A DNA stretch of 64,000 nt from Thiotrichales bacterium (GTDB taxonomy: Bacteria; Pseudomonadota; Gammaproteobacteria; Beggiatoales; Beggiatoaceae): positions 248,433-312,432 of the forward strand of contig JADGDE010000002.1 of NCBI GenBank assembly GCA_016745035.1, written 5' to 3'. The notes below the pieces were generated by a model. It was not told the origin of the DNA, did not search any database, and worked only from the letters and a program-made list of their open reading frames with translations. The position numbers and the translations under genes were made by a program. Positions 27,471 to 35,997 of the stretch are shown in pieces. Each line of letters opens with the position of its first letter. The stretch's first letter is position 1.

Positions 27471-27528
27471 TCTGAATTGTGGTTTTCCATTTGCCCAGTG
27501 ATATTTAGCCGTGGAGCAATGGCGGTTA
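27471..27528. repeat. Fragment of the MITE-like element (copy E)
   Basis: Right half only: GAATTGTGG, TTTTCCATTTGCCCAGTGATATTTAGCC, GTGGAGCAATGGCGGTT. It ends at the stop codon of the MFP gene, so part of that gene's 3' boundary derives from the repeat. Confidence 0.7.
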
Positions 27529-28581
27529 TTTGTCATGCTTTGATGTGGGGCAAGCAGGCTCAGCATTCACCGTCTCACCCGCTTCTATTTGTTGTTGTCC
27601 ATAGACCATAACTAAGCTATCAGGGCTTAAATCTTTAACTTTAACGCTGCGCCCTGCTAAGGCTGCGGGTAGCGGGTGAAATTGGGCGATATTGTCTTTG
27701 TTCACCCACATCAAGCCTAAGGTTTGTTCGCGGCTAACGACATAATTTGCAGGCAGGTTTTTTTGTGGGTTTTGCCATTGTAATAAGGCTTGCAAACCCA
27801 CAGGCGGCACGGGTGTGCTAGCTTCTAAAATCACTTGATATAAATGTCGCTTGGCTTCGAGCTGGGGCAAAATACTATAGAGGCTCACAGGGTAGCTTTG
27901 TGCCCCATCTTTGAGTTGTAAGTGCTCCGCGTTTTTGAGGCTGTGTTGTTGGCTTTTGTCTAAAAAAGCATGGATTTCGACTTGCTCTGGGTCAAGTAGC
28001 TTAAACAAGGGCTGTCCTGCGTTTATCCATGCACCTGTGCCGATGTGTTTTACCACAATCACACCGCTAAACGGGGCTTTTATGTTGGTTTTGCCAATAT
28101 TGTGGGCAAGTTGTTGTTGTTGGACTTTGAGGCTTTGTTGGTCGGCGTTAAGGCTGGCGAGTTCTGCCTCGCGCTGGCGTAACACTTGTTCGGATATGCC
28201 ATTTTTAGCATGGAGTTTTTTTGCTTGTCTGCGTTGGTAGCGAGCCAGTTTGATTTGTGCTTGAATGCCTTTGAGCTTGGCGCTTAGCTGTTCGGCTTGT
28301 AGTTTGAGGTCAGTGGCATCGATGGCGGCAAGCAAGTCTCCCGCTTTCACTGGCTGTCCTGTGTAGCTAACATTGAGTTGTCGCAATTTGCCTGCGATTT
28401 CACTGCTAATCTCGGTTTGTTCGCGGGCATGTACGCTAGCACTGACTTGTTGTTGGCTATGCTGCAATAATTGCGACAGTGGGCAAGTACCAACTGTTTG
28501 GGGGGCTGCGGCGTAAAGCGGCAGGGCATAACTTAAAAAAACGGCGGTAATATATTTATGAGTCGAGAGCATTTTATTCAA
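27526..28581 (-). CDS. Periplasmic adaptor (membrane fusion protein) of an efflux system
   Basis: 351 aa. N-terminal signal sequence (YITAVFLSYALPLYAAAP). Biotinyl-lipoyl half-motifs EISSEIAGKLRQLNVSYTGQPVKAGDLLAAID and KAPFSGVIVVKHIGTGAWINAGQPLFKLLD bracket a coiled coil (about 90-165), followed by beta-barrel and membrane-proximal domains: the RND-type MFP/HlyD layout. It would link an inner-membrane pump to an outer-membrane channel, but neither gene is adjacent. It could serve a pump encoded elsewhere. The stop codon abuts the repeat fragment at 27471-27528. Confidence 0.85.
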   Translation of the reverse strand: MNKMLSTHKYITAVFLSYALPLYAAAPQTVGTCPLSQLLQHSQQQVSASVHAREQTEISSEIAGKLRQLNVSYTGQPVKAGDLLAAIDATDLKLQAEQLSAKLKGIQAQIKLARYQRRQAKKLHAKNGISEQVLRQREAELASLNADQQSLKVQQQQLAHNIGKTNIKAPFSGVIVVKHIGTGAWINAGQPLFKLLDPEQVEIHAFLDKSQQHSLKNAEHLQLKDGAQSYPVSLYSILPQLEAKRHLYQVILEASTPVPPVGLQALLQWQNPQKNLPANYVVSREQTLGLMWVNKDNIAQFHPLPAALAGRSVKVKDLSPDSLVMVYGQQQIEAGETVNAEPACPTSKHDK

Positions 28582-28634
28582 TAAGTCAACGGCGAGCCAT
28601 CATCACGATAAACGCATTGAGGGCTATTAAATAA

Positions 28635-28833
28635 CTGATGTGACACACTAAGCTGTTTTTGTCACTGTAAAGTGATACCAATTTTAATATTAATAGCTCC
28701 GATTTTACGCGCCGCTGGAGCGACGCAATACGCATTCCCAAGCTAGAGCTTGGGAACGAGTTGGAGTAGTAAAATCTAGGATTGGTATGATTTTCCATTT
28801 GCCTAGTCGTATGTAGCTTTTGCGTCACATCAG
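28635..28833. repeat. Short-form MITE-like element interrupted by a second element (copy F)
   Basis: Ends CTGATGTGACACA and TGCGTCACATCAG. Removing 28676-28787 plus one TGA copy leaves an 84-bp short form very like copy A. Lies in the 297-bp gap between the MFP gene and the 84-aa gene. Confidence 0.82.
28676..28787. mobile_element. Nested 112-bp element with TACCAAT ends
   Basis: Ends TACCAAT and ATTGGTA are inverted repeats; TGA is present once in intact relatives of the host element and occurs on both sides here (28673-28675, 28788-28790), a 3-bp target duplication. The interior carries TCCCAAGCTAGAGCTTGGGA and an arm shared with the hairpin at 15637-15694. No ORF. Confidence 0.68.
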
Positions 28834-28878
28834 TCAAGAATGTTCATTCGAGCCAAGTTCGGCTCAGTATCTGAGGCT

Positions 28879-29133
28879 TTAATTTTTCTTTTTCTTCAAT
28901 GCCCGCAGTGCATCAACACCTTTGCAGCGTTGAGCATAGACAATGGCTAGTTTTTTGTTGAGCTGTTGGCGTTTTTCTGGATCTTGTTCTTGCGCCAACT
29001 TATGTTTAAGGGTTCTTTCTTTTTTTTTCAGTTTATCCAAAATCTCCTTGAAACATTTGGTTTTTTTATATTGTTCAGCTTGATCGGCTGAGAGAAACCT
29101 TTGAACAATTTTTAAAAGCTTGGGAGTTTTCAT
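28879..29133 (-). CDS. Small basic helical protein, hypothetical
   Basis: 84 aa, very rich in Lys, with heptad-like helical segments (about 20-60: KCFKEILDKLKKKERTLKHKLAQ) and a poly-Lys end. GAGG precedes the ATG. It lies 15 bp after the Na/Pi symporter-like gene on the same strand, so the two probably share a transcript. No family recognised; a nucleic-acid- or polyphosphate-binding role would fit the charge but is a guess. Confidence 0.6.
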   Translation of the reverse strand: MKTPKLLKIVQRFLSADQAEQYKKTKCFKEILDKLKKKERTLKHKLAQEQDPEKRQQLNKKLAIVYAQRCKGVDALRALKKKKN

Positions 29134-29148
29134 AGCAACCTCACCGGG

Positions 29149-30939
29149 TTAACTGACTTGTCGGGAAACTTCTTGCATTTCGTCATTATCAAGGACAAGG
29201 CTGCGCTCTAGGGTTTTCATGTCAATATCTCCTGTTGCAAACAAAACTTCGCCCATTTTGATTAAGTTTTTGCTGACACCTTGAGCATAGGAGGTATCGT
29301 TCATCAGCGAGGTAGCCATCTCTGCGCTGATTTTACCTTCATGAATCAGACGCTCTAATGTGCCATCTGCGGTGGTGTCGTTTGCCTCTATCTCTAGTTT
29401 GATGTTGTCGAGTTCGAGAATATCGCCCCCGGCTTTGGCTTCTTCTAAATGTCGCAAAACTGATAATAATTGTATTCTAATTTTATTATATTCACCACGA
29501 ATATGTGGGTTATTAGAAATAATATAACGGCTGAGATTTTTGTGTAAATGTTGGGTGTGCTTGATCGCCTCGACAATATCGCGCCCAACGGTGCGCAGTT
29601 CAAATAATTCGTTGCCATGTTCGGCGGTCATTTGTGCTTGAGCGCGGCTGATAAAGGCGACAATATCGCTATATAAGCCTTTGACATTGCGGTTATATTT
29701 GTCGTTTATATCAATGGGGATCGGCTTTTGATTATGGGCGATAACGCTCTTTGGGTCTTGGTCAGAGAGAATATCATGCTTATGTAAATTTAAGCCGTGG
29801 GCAATGATGGTGAAAGCATTGTCATACAAATGTAAGGTTTCTTTGCGGATGGATTCAATTGCAGTGTCAGAAATTGCCTCGGCGGCAGGGTCAAGGTATT
29901 TGGGCGTGGCAACCGAAACTTTTTTCTCTGGCATCAGTTTCATTAAAAAATTGACTAATTGGTGGGTAAAAGGAATCATGACAAGGATGCCGATGCTATT
30001 AAAAATGGTATGGAAAACTGCCAGTTTCAGGGTGTAATCATCAGCGGCAATTCCGACCCAAAGGGCAAAACCATCGACACTAGCCATGATTTGGTAAATG
30101 AAAACAATCGCAATAATGGCGGTGACCAGATTAAAAATCAGATGTGCCATCGCTAAGCGTTTGCCTTGAATATTGGCACTGAGCGAGCCGATAATCGCGG
30201 TAATGGTTGTGCCAACATTCGCGCCAATGGCAAGAGCTAAGCCATTTTCGTAGGTGATTTGTTCAGCGGCAAGGGCGGTGATAATAATCACCAAGGTTGC
30301 ATGGCTGGATTGCATAATCACCGTGGCGGCAATACCTAAAAGGGCAAACAGAAACAAACCCGGATAACCTGCAACAGCAAAATCTTTGAGGTCGATGGTG
30401 GTTCTAAAAGCTTCAAAGCCCTCTTTCATATAATGAATACCAAGAAATAAAAAGCCCAAGCCTGCGAGAATATAACCCAGCCCTTTGAGGCTGCGGGATT
30501 TTTGGAAAATCATAATAATACCAAACACTAACATCGGCATGGCATAGGCAGAAATTTTAACTTTTAAGCCAAAACCGGCAATTAACCAAGCACCTGTGGT
30601 CGTGCCCAGGTTTGCACCAAAAATGATACCCACCCCAGCCGCTAGCCCGATAAGCCCAGCGCTTAAAAAAGAAATGGTAATCACAGAGACCAAGGAGCTA
30701 GATTGCATCAAGGTGGTGGAAATAACCCCAAAACTGAGGCTTTTCCAAAGTTTGTCAGTGGTTTTTTGCAGCAATTTTTCAAGAATACCGCCAGTAAAGG
30801 CTTTGAAGCCCTCTTCCATGAACAGCATCCCAAAGAGGAAAATAGCTACCCCAGCGGCAATTTCTTTGAAATCTGGGCTGATCCAAAAGCCATAGGTGAG
30901 AATGAGGAAAATGGTGGGGAGAAATATATTTTTTATCAT
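29149..30939 (-). CDS. Na/Pi cotransporter family protein with PhoU-like C-terminus
   Basis: 596 aa. Two inverted Na_Pi_cotrans repeats carry the QSS signatures MQSSSLVSV and MQSSHATLV, each paired with a GANLGTTTGA/GANVGTTITA motif. About eight to ten membrane helices span residues 1-335. The C-terminal 240 residues are a helical PhoU-like domain. Expected role is sodium-coupled phosphate transport at the inner membrane, though some relatives are involved in other ion or regulatory functions. The adjoining 84-aa basic protein gene is downstream in the same unit. Confidence 0.88.
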   Translation of the reverse strand: MIKNIFLPTIFLILTYGFWISPDFKEIAAGVAIFLFGMLFMEEGFKAFTGGILEKLLQKTTDKLWKSLSFGVISTTLMQSSSLVSVITISFLSAGLIGLAAGVGIIFGANLGTTTGAWLIAGFGLKVKISAYAMPMLVFGIIMIFQKSRSLKGLGYILAGLGFLFLGIHYMKEGFEAFRTTIDLKDFAVAGYPGLFLFALLGIAATVIMQSSHATLVIIITALAAEQITYENGLALAIGANVGTTITAIIGSLSANIQGKRLAMAHLIFNLVTAIIAIVFIYQIMASVDGFALWVGIAADDYTLKLAVFHTIFNSIGILVMIPFTHQLVNFLMKLMPEKKVSVATPKYLDPAAEAISDTAIESIRKETLHLYDNAFTIIAHGLNLHKHDILSDQDPKSVIAHNQKPIPIDINDKYNRNVKGLYSDIVAFISRAQAQMTAEHGNELFELRTVGRDIVEAIKHTQHLHKNLSRYIISNNPHIRGEYNKIRIQLLSVLRHLEEAKAGGDILELDNIKLEIEANDTTADGTLERLIHEGKISAEMATSLMNDTSYAQGVSKNLIKMGEVLFATGDIDMKTLERSLVLDNDEMQEVSRQVS

Positions 30940-31123
30940 AGTCTTGTGTGTGATGCTTACAAAGGTTTGGCTTTGCCTGTTTTGTTATCCGTAGGTTTGT
31001 TTAGCTTAGTATATCGTTAAGCTATACAACTTTGCTTACATAATGCTTTATTGCACCAATAAATCAAGTCCTGAATAGATATGAGGGTATTTTTATTCGA
31101 CAAGACTTCGTGTTGTTACGTCT

Positions 31124-31255
31124 CTGATGTTACGCAAAGGCTTTTTTTTCTGCCTTAAGGGCAGAAAAAACCGCCATTGCTGCACGGCTAAGCTTCACTA
31201 GGCAAGTGGAAAATCACACTATTGTGATAAAAACCAGCTTAGTGCGTAACATCAG
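31124..31255. repeat. MITE-like inverted-repeat element, full 132-bp form (copy G)
   Basis: Perfect 13-bp ends and a complete interior with the hairpin TTTCTGCCTT-AAGGGCAGAAA. Flanked by the 8-bp direct repeat TTACGTCT (31116-31123 and 31256-31263). It ends 26 bp before the first possible mlaF start codon. The rest of the 30940-31281 gap shows nothing else. Confidence 0.93.
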
Positions 31256-31281
31256 TTACGTCTCTACATTTTAGCGCTAAT

Positions 31282-32127
31282 ATGCTAAGCTTTCGCCCAC
31301 TTAAAAAACAGCGAAGCAGCAGGATGAAGCCAGCCAACAGCGAGCAGCTTGTCGAGATAAAGGACTTATGCTTTTATCGTGGTGAGCGTGCCATTTTTGA
31401 CCATATCAACATGTCGATCCCGCGTGGAAAAATCACCGCGATCATGGGGCCGAGTGGCACAGGTAAAACCACCCTTTTGCGCCTGATTGGTGGACAAATT
31501 ATCCCCGAGCAAGGCGAGGTTTGGGTCGATGGTGAACACATCGGCGAACTCAGCCACAAGGGCTTATATCAATTGCGTAAACGCATGGGGATTTTATTCC
31601 AAAGCGGTGCGCTGCTCACCGACCTTAATGTCTTTGACAATGTTGCCTTTCCCCTGCGTGAACACAGCGATTTACCCGACGCTTTGATTAAAACCTTGGT
31701 GCATATGAAACTGCAAAGTGTCGGTTTGCGTGGGGCGGTCAAACTCATGCCCTCGGAGTTATCGGGCGGGATGGCACGGCGGGTGGCACTGGCGCGGGCA
31801 ATTGCCTTGGATCCGATGATACTTTTGTATGATGAGCCATTTACCGGGCAAGACCCGATCAGTTTTGGGGTTTTAGCGCGTTTGATTCGTAGCCTCAATG
31901 ATGCTCTACAACTGACCAGCGTGATTGTCTCTCATGATGTGCAAGAAACTTGTGAAATTGCCGATTATCTCTACATTATCGCCAATGGCAAAGTGGTCGG
32001 ACAAGGCACGCCTGAGGAGCTGTATCAAAGTGATTCACCGTGGGTGCAGCAGTTCCTAAAAGCCAAACCCGATGGCCCAGTGCCATTTCATTATCCTGCC
32101 CCTGATTATGCCGAGGATTTAATCTGA
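31282..32127 (+). CDS. mlaF: MlaF-like phospholipid ABC transporter ATPase
   Basis: Up to 281 aa; MKPANSEQ at 31324 is an alternative start closer to the usual length. ATPase of the MlaFEDB transporter, which moves phospholipids between the inner membrane and the periplasmic carrier to keep outer-membrane asymmetry. Walker A GPSGTGKTT, Q-loop LFQSGALLTDLNVFDNVAFPL, signature LSGGMARRVALARAI, Walker B ILLYDEPFTGQDP and H-loop SHDVQE are intact. The stop overlaps the mlaE ATG by one base. A MITE-like copy lies immediately upstream. Confidence 0.95.
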   Translation: MLSFRPLKKQRSSRMKPANSEQLVEIKDLCFYRGERAIFDHINMSIPRGKITAIMGPSGTGKTTLLRLIGGQIIPEQGEVWVDGEHIGELSHKGLYQLRKRMGILFQSGALLTDLNVFDNVAFPLREHSDLPDALIKTLVHMKLQSVGLRGAVKLMPSELSGGMARRVALARAIALDPMILLYDEPFTGQDPISFGVLARLIRSLNDALQLTSVIVSHDVQETCEIADYLYIIANGKVVGQGTPEELYQSDSPWVQQFLKAKPDGPVPFHYPAPDYAEDLI

Positions 32128-32900
32128 TGTTTGGTTTTTTCCAACGCCAAGGACAAGCAGTTTTTGCCACCTTTGCCCGTTTGGGGCGTGCGAGTTTTTT
32201 CCTCTGGCATAGTTTAATTGGTATTTTCAGTCTGATTAAACGCCCTTTGCTACTCATCCAACAATTGCATTATGTTGGCGTGCGCTCTTTGAGCATTATT
32301 TTGGTTTCGGGTTTATTTGTCGGCATGGTTTTGGGGTTGCAAGGCTATACCATTTTAGTCAACTTTGGCGTGACCGAATCGCTTGGGGTGATGGTCTCGC
32401 TAACGCTGGTGCGAGAATTAGGACCTGTGCTGACCGCGATTTTATTTGCTGGACGCGCAGGCTCGGCTTTAGCGGCAGAAATCGGCTTGATGAAAAGCAC
32501 CGAGCAACTCTCGGCGATGGAAATGATGGCGGTAAATCCTCTGCACCGGATTATCGCCCCGCGTTTACTTGCGGGAATTATTTCTGTGCCGCTTTTAACT
32601 TTGATCTTTAATGCTGTCGGTTTTTTGGGCGGGCATGTAGTGGTAGTAAGCTTACTCGGCGTTGATGTCGGTTCTTATTGGGGCACAGCTGATAGTGTTG
32701 ATTTTTATAATGATGTCATGAACGGCATCATCAAAAGCATGGTTTTTGGTTTTGTGGTGACTTGGATTGCTGTGTTTGAGGGCTACGATACCGCTCCCAC
32801 CGCTGAGGGCGTTAGCCGTGCAACCACCCGCACCGTGGTCAATGGCGCACTTGCGACCTTGGGACTCGATTTTATCCTCACCGCTTTAATGTTTAGCTAG
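32127..32900 (+). CDS. mlaE: MlaE-like permease of the phospholipid ABC transporter
   Basis: 257 aa, five to six hydrophobic helices. Family motifs VGVRSLSIILVSGLFVGMVLGLQGY, SLTLVRELGPVLTAILFAGRAGSALAAEIGLMKSTEQ and NPLHRIIAPRLLAG are present. Inner-membrane permease of the Mla system. Its start overlaps the mlaF stop (TGATG), indicating coupled translation; mlaD follows after 9 bp. Confidence 0.96.
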   Translation: MFGFFQRQGQAVFATFARLGRASFFLWHSLIGIFSLIKRPLLLIQQLHYVGVRSLSIILVSGLFVGMVLGLQGYTILVNFGVTESLGVMVSLTLVRELGPVLTAILFAGRAGSALAAEIGLMKSTEQLSAMEMMAVNPLHRIIAPRLLAGIISVPLLTLIFNAVGFLGGHVVVVSLLGVDVGSYWGTADSVDFYNDVMNGIIKSMVFGFVVTWIAVFEGYDTAPTAEGVSRATTRTVVNGALATLGLDFILTALMFS

Positions 32901-32909
32901 GACAGATTC

Positions 32910-33371
32910 ATGAAACAAACTCAACAAATGGAAATTGCCGTTGGTTTTTTCTTTAGCTTAAGCCTGTTAGCGCTATTATTGCTGGCACTGAAGGTCAGTA
33001 ATTTAGGCAGTTTTATCGCCAATGACAGCTATCAAGTCGAGGCATATTTTTCTAATATTGGCGGTTTGAAATTAAAGTCGCCGGTGAAAATGTCGGGCGT
33101 GCGCGTTGGTGAAGTGGCGGCAATTGATTTTGATAGCGAGCGCTATGAAGCCAAAGTCACGCTAAGTATCAAAGCTGCCTTTGATAAAATCCCTGCTGAT
33201 AGCAGTGCCAGTATTTTTACCTCAGGTTTACTGGGTGAGCAATACATTGGCTTAGATGTCGGTGGCGATGATATGTTTTTGACTGAAGGTGATCAAATCG
33301 AATTAACCCAATCAGCAGTGGTCTTAGAGCGTTTAATTGGGCAGTTTTTATATCAAAAAGCCAGTGAATAA
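32910..33371 (+). CDS. mlaD: MlaD-like MCE-domain lipid-binding protein
   Basis: 153 aa, normal length. One N-terminal anchor helix (about 8-27) and a single MCE domain (about 38-120: YQVEAYFSNIGGLKLKSPVKMSGVRVGEVAAI, ASIFTSGLLGEQYIGLDVGG). It should form the periplasmic hexameric ring of the Mla transporter. The operon ends here: mlaC and mlaB, which usually follow, are absent and alr lies convergently 22 bp downstream. Confidence 0.95.
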   Translation: MKQTQQMEIAVGFFFSLSLLALLLLALKVSNLGSFIANDSYQVEAYFSNIGGLKLKSPVKMSGVRVGEVAAIDFDSERYEAKVTLSIKAAFDKIPADSSASIFTSGLLGEQYIGLDVGGDDMFLTEGDQIELTQSAVVLERLIGQFLYQKASE

Positions 33372-33392
33372 AATAGTGGTACTTGAGCGCGC

Positions 33393-34469
33393 TTATTCAA
33401 AACACTTTTGCACTCGCGGCGTAATATTGCTTAACAATTCATAAGAAATTGTGCCCGCTGCCTCAGCAATGCGTTCCACTGCCAAGTGATTACCCCATAA
33501 TTCGACCAAATCGCCGATTTGCGCTTGCGGACAGCTGCGTAAATCCACCGCAATCATATCCATCGACACCCGCCCAATCAAAGGCACAGTTTGTCCGTGT
33601 AAATACACAGGCGTACCGCTGGGGGCGTGGCGCGGATAGCCATCGCCATAACCGACAGCAACAACCCCGATAGGCATGGTCTCAGGGCTTGTCCATGTCG
33701 CGCCATAACCAACACTCTCACCTGTTGCAATAGTTTTGCGGGCAATTAAGCGGCTTTGTAAAGACATCACCGCTTTCAGCCCTAAATCAGCGGCAGTTTT
33801 ATCCTGTAGGGGTGACGCACCGTAGAGCATAATGCCGGGGCGCACCCAATCAGCATGACTTTGCGCCCAAGCGCACACGCCTGCGGAATTGGCTAAGGAG
33901 CGCTCGCCTGCCAAGCCTTGAGTCAAGGTTTGGAAGCGTTGAATTTGCCCTTGGGTTTGGGCATTATCCGGCTCGTCAGCACAGGCAAAATGGGTCATTA
34001 AATTCACAGGCTGTTGGACTTGTTTGCAAGCCAATGCCGCCAGTGCCGCAGGCACATCGGTGGGCAAAAAACCCAAGCGGTGCATTCCCGTGTCAATTTT
34101 GAGCCAGACTTTCAACGCTGTATTAATGGGGGCTTGGCGCAGTTGTTCAATTTGGGCTTGATGATGTACCACTGTCCAAACCTTGAGTGCCGCAAGCTTG
34201 GGAAGCTCATCGGCACTGAAAAAGCCTTCTAATAAAATAATCGGCTTAGAAATTCCCAAAGCGCGGATTTGTTCGGCTTCACAGAGGTTAAGAACGGCAA
34301 AAGCATCGACATGCGGAGTCAGCGCGCGAACACAATCATTTAAACCATGCCCATAAGCATTGGCTTTAATCGCCGCCATGATGCGTGAGTGCGGGGAAAA
34401 ATCACGCACTCGCAGGGCATTATGCACCAGATGATTGAGCTGTATGGTCGCCCGCAGCGGTCTACTCAT
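33393..34469 (-). CDS. alr: Alanine racemase
   Basis: 358 aa. PLP enzyme making D-alanine for peptidoglycan. The PLP Lys is in AAIKANAYGHG (about residue 36), and the second catalytic residue, Tyr, in SVGYGATW (about 255). PLP-phosphate contacts and the C-terminal beta domain (GRVSMDMIAVDL, GDLVELWG) are intact. Its ATG overlaps the argA stop by 4 bp, so alr is probably translated by reinitiation after argA. Confidence 0.97.
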   Translation of the reverse strand: MSRPLRATIQLNHLVHNALRVRDFSPHSRIMAAIKANAYGHGLNDCVRALTPHVDAFAVLNLCEAEQIRALGISKPIILLEGFFSADELPKLAALKVWTVVHHQAQIEQLRQAPINTALKVWLKIDTGMHRLGFLPTDVPAALAALACKQVQQPVNLMTHFACADEPDNAQTQGQIQRFQTLTQGLAGERSLANSAGVCAWAQSHADWVRPGIMLYGASPLQDKTAADLGLKAVMSLQSRLIARKTIATGESVGYGATWTSPETMPIGVVAVGYGDGYPRHAPSGTPVYLHGQTVPLIGRVSMDMIAVDLRSCPQAQIGDLVELWGNHLAVERIAEAAGTISYELLSNITPRVQKCFE

Positions 34470-35782
34470 AAGCCCGCACTCAAGGTTTTGATAAAAATTT
34501 TAGATTGCCGTTGATAGTTATAGAGCTGTTTTTTTGCCATCGGTAAATCTTCTAATTCGGCAGCGATAAAACCACGTTCTTGAAACCAATGGGCGGTGCG
34601 GGTGGTCATGACAAATAAATGTTCGATTTGCTGTGCTTGGGCTTGCTGTTCCATAAAGGCAAGCAGAGCATCGCCGCGCTTAGTGCCATGATAACGCGGA
34701 TGAACGGCAACACAGGCAAGCTCGGCCATTTTTTCATCCAAATAAGGATATAAAGCCGCACAGGCGATAATCACGCCATCACGTTCTTGGACAACAAAAT
34801 AAGCAATTTCGGTCTCGAGTTTTTCCCGTGAACGTTTCACCAACACCCCCGCCTTTTCTAAGGGGGCAATCAAGGCAATAATGCCGCCGACATCATCAAT
34901 TTGTGCTTGGCGTAGGTTCTCAAAGGGGTCTTTACTGAGCATCGTCCCCACCCCATCGCGGCTGAATAATTCCAGTAACAAACCGCCATCGAGTTGGCGT
35001 TCGACAAAATGCACCCGTTCGACACCATTTTCACAAGCACGAATGGCATTTTTTAATTGCCTGTGTAAGTCTGCTTCTAGGCTTTGTTCTGCAAGTAATT
35101 GTGTCGCCGTTTGCATGGTCAAGTAACCGCTATGGCTAAGCGTGCCCGTGCTCTCGCTGAGGCTAACCCATTTATTCGCTTTGAGGGCAATGGCAACTGA
35201 GGTAGCGACATCTTCGATAGCAAGGTTAAAAATCTCTCCTGAGGGCGAATAGCCCAAGGGTGAAATCAAGACAATCGAGCCATGATTTAACTGCCGTTGT
35301 AATTCGGCATTATCAACCCGCCGCACTTCACCGGTATATTTAAAATCAATCCCGTGACGCACGCCAACGGGTTTAGCGGTGATAAAATTCCCTGAGCTGA
35401 TTTTGATTTTTGCTGCATGTAGGGGTGAATTGCTCAAACCCATAGATAACAGCGCTTGGATTTCGCTACTGATTTGCCCGCAAGCACTTTTAACATGCTC
35501 AAGAGCAGTATTATCGGTGATACGCAGCCCATCGGCGTATTGTTGCGCGGCCAAGCCGCCTTGTTCAAGGTTGCGCTCAATGCGCAAGCGCGTGCCGTGA
35601 ACTAAAACCAGATGAATACCCAAATTACTTAATAGGGCAATATCGTGCATTAAATGGCGAAAATTGGCGCTATCAACCGCCGCGCCATCAAAAGAGATAA
35701 CAAAGGTTTTGCCATGGTGGGCATGAATATAGGGCGAGGCATGACGAAACCATGCGACGAATTGTTGATCATTATCGGTCAT
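34466..35782 (-). CDS. argA: N-acetylglutamate synthase (ArgA, bifunctional fold)
   Basis: About 438 aa from MTDNDQQF (the upstream ATG at 35797 would add five residues). First step of arginine synthesis: acetyl-CoA plus glutamate. The N-terminal amino-acid-kinase domain (about 20-280: FVISFDGAAVD, LVLVHGTRLRIE) is the arginine-binding regulatory part; the C-terminal GNAT domain (about 295-438: ACVAVHPRYHGTKRGDALLAFME) is catalytic. Length and order match classical ArgA. It is upstream of alr with a 4-bp overlap, an unusual pairing of arginine and cell-wall genes. Confidence 0.96.
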   Translation of the reverse strand: MTDNDQQFVAWFRHASPYIHAHHGKTFVISFDGAAVDSANFRHLMHDIALLSNLGIHLVLVHGTRLRIERNLEQGGLAAQQYADGLRITDNTALEHVKSACGQISSEIQALLSMGLSNSPLHAAKIKISSGNFITAKPVGVRHGIDFKYTGEVRRVDNAELQRQLNHGSIVLISPLGYSPSGEIFNLAIEDVATSVAIALKANKWVSLSESTGTLSHSGYLTMQTATQLLAEQSLEADLHRQLKNAIRACENGVERVHFVERQLDGGLLLELFSRDGVGTMLSKDPFENLRQAQIDDVGGIIALIAPLEKAGVLVKRSREKLETEIAYFVVQERDGVIIACAALYPYLDEKMAELACVAVHPRYHGTKRGDALLAFMEQQAQAQQIEHLFVMTTRTAHWFQERGFIAAELEDLPMAKKQLYNYQRQSKIFIKTLSAGL

Positions 35783-35904
35783 GAGACAAAGGCGCAATAA
35801 AAGAGCGCGATTTTAGCCCTTTAGTTTAACTTAGGCAAAGGCTACATAAAGTTCTATGCTATAAAATCGCAAATAAACGCGAATGAAGCAGATATTTTTG
35901 ATAA

Positions 35905-35989
35905 CTGATGTTACGCACTGATCGTTTTTTTGTCTCATTATTCAAGTTTTTTACTTGTCTAGTGATACTTAGCCTTTGCGTAACATCAG
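35905..35989. repeat. MITE-like inverted-repeat element, 85-bp subfamily (copy H)
   Basis: Ends CTGATGTTACGCA and TGCGTAACATCAG. The interior differs from the 132-bp family (TTTTTGTCTCATTATTCAAG, TTACTTGTCTAGTGATACTTAGCC) and matches copy I at 42066-42128 in reverse. It lies 8 bp from the stop of the GNAT cassette gene, where an attC would be expected. Confidence 0.88.
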
Positions 35990-35997
35990 TTACTAGT

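Noticed and set aside
27526..28581. Complete RND efflux operon
   Set aside because: Only the adaptor gene is present; neighbours are a NACHT gene and a phosphate-transport-like gene.
31282..31324. Choice of mlaF start at 31282 as certain
   Set aside because: No clear ribosome-binding site; the ATG at 31324 gives a more usual N-terminus, so the start is left open.
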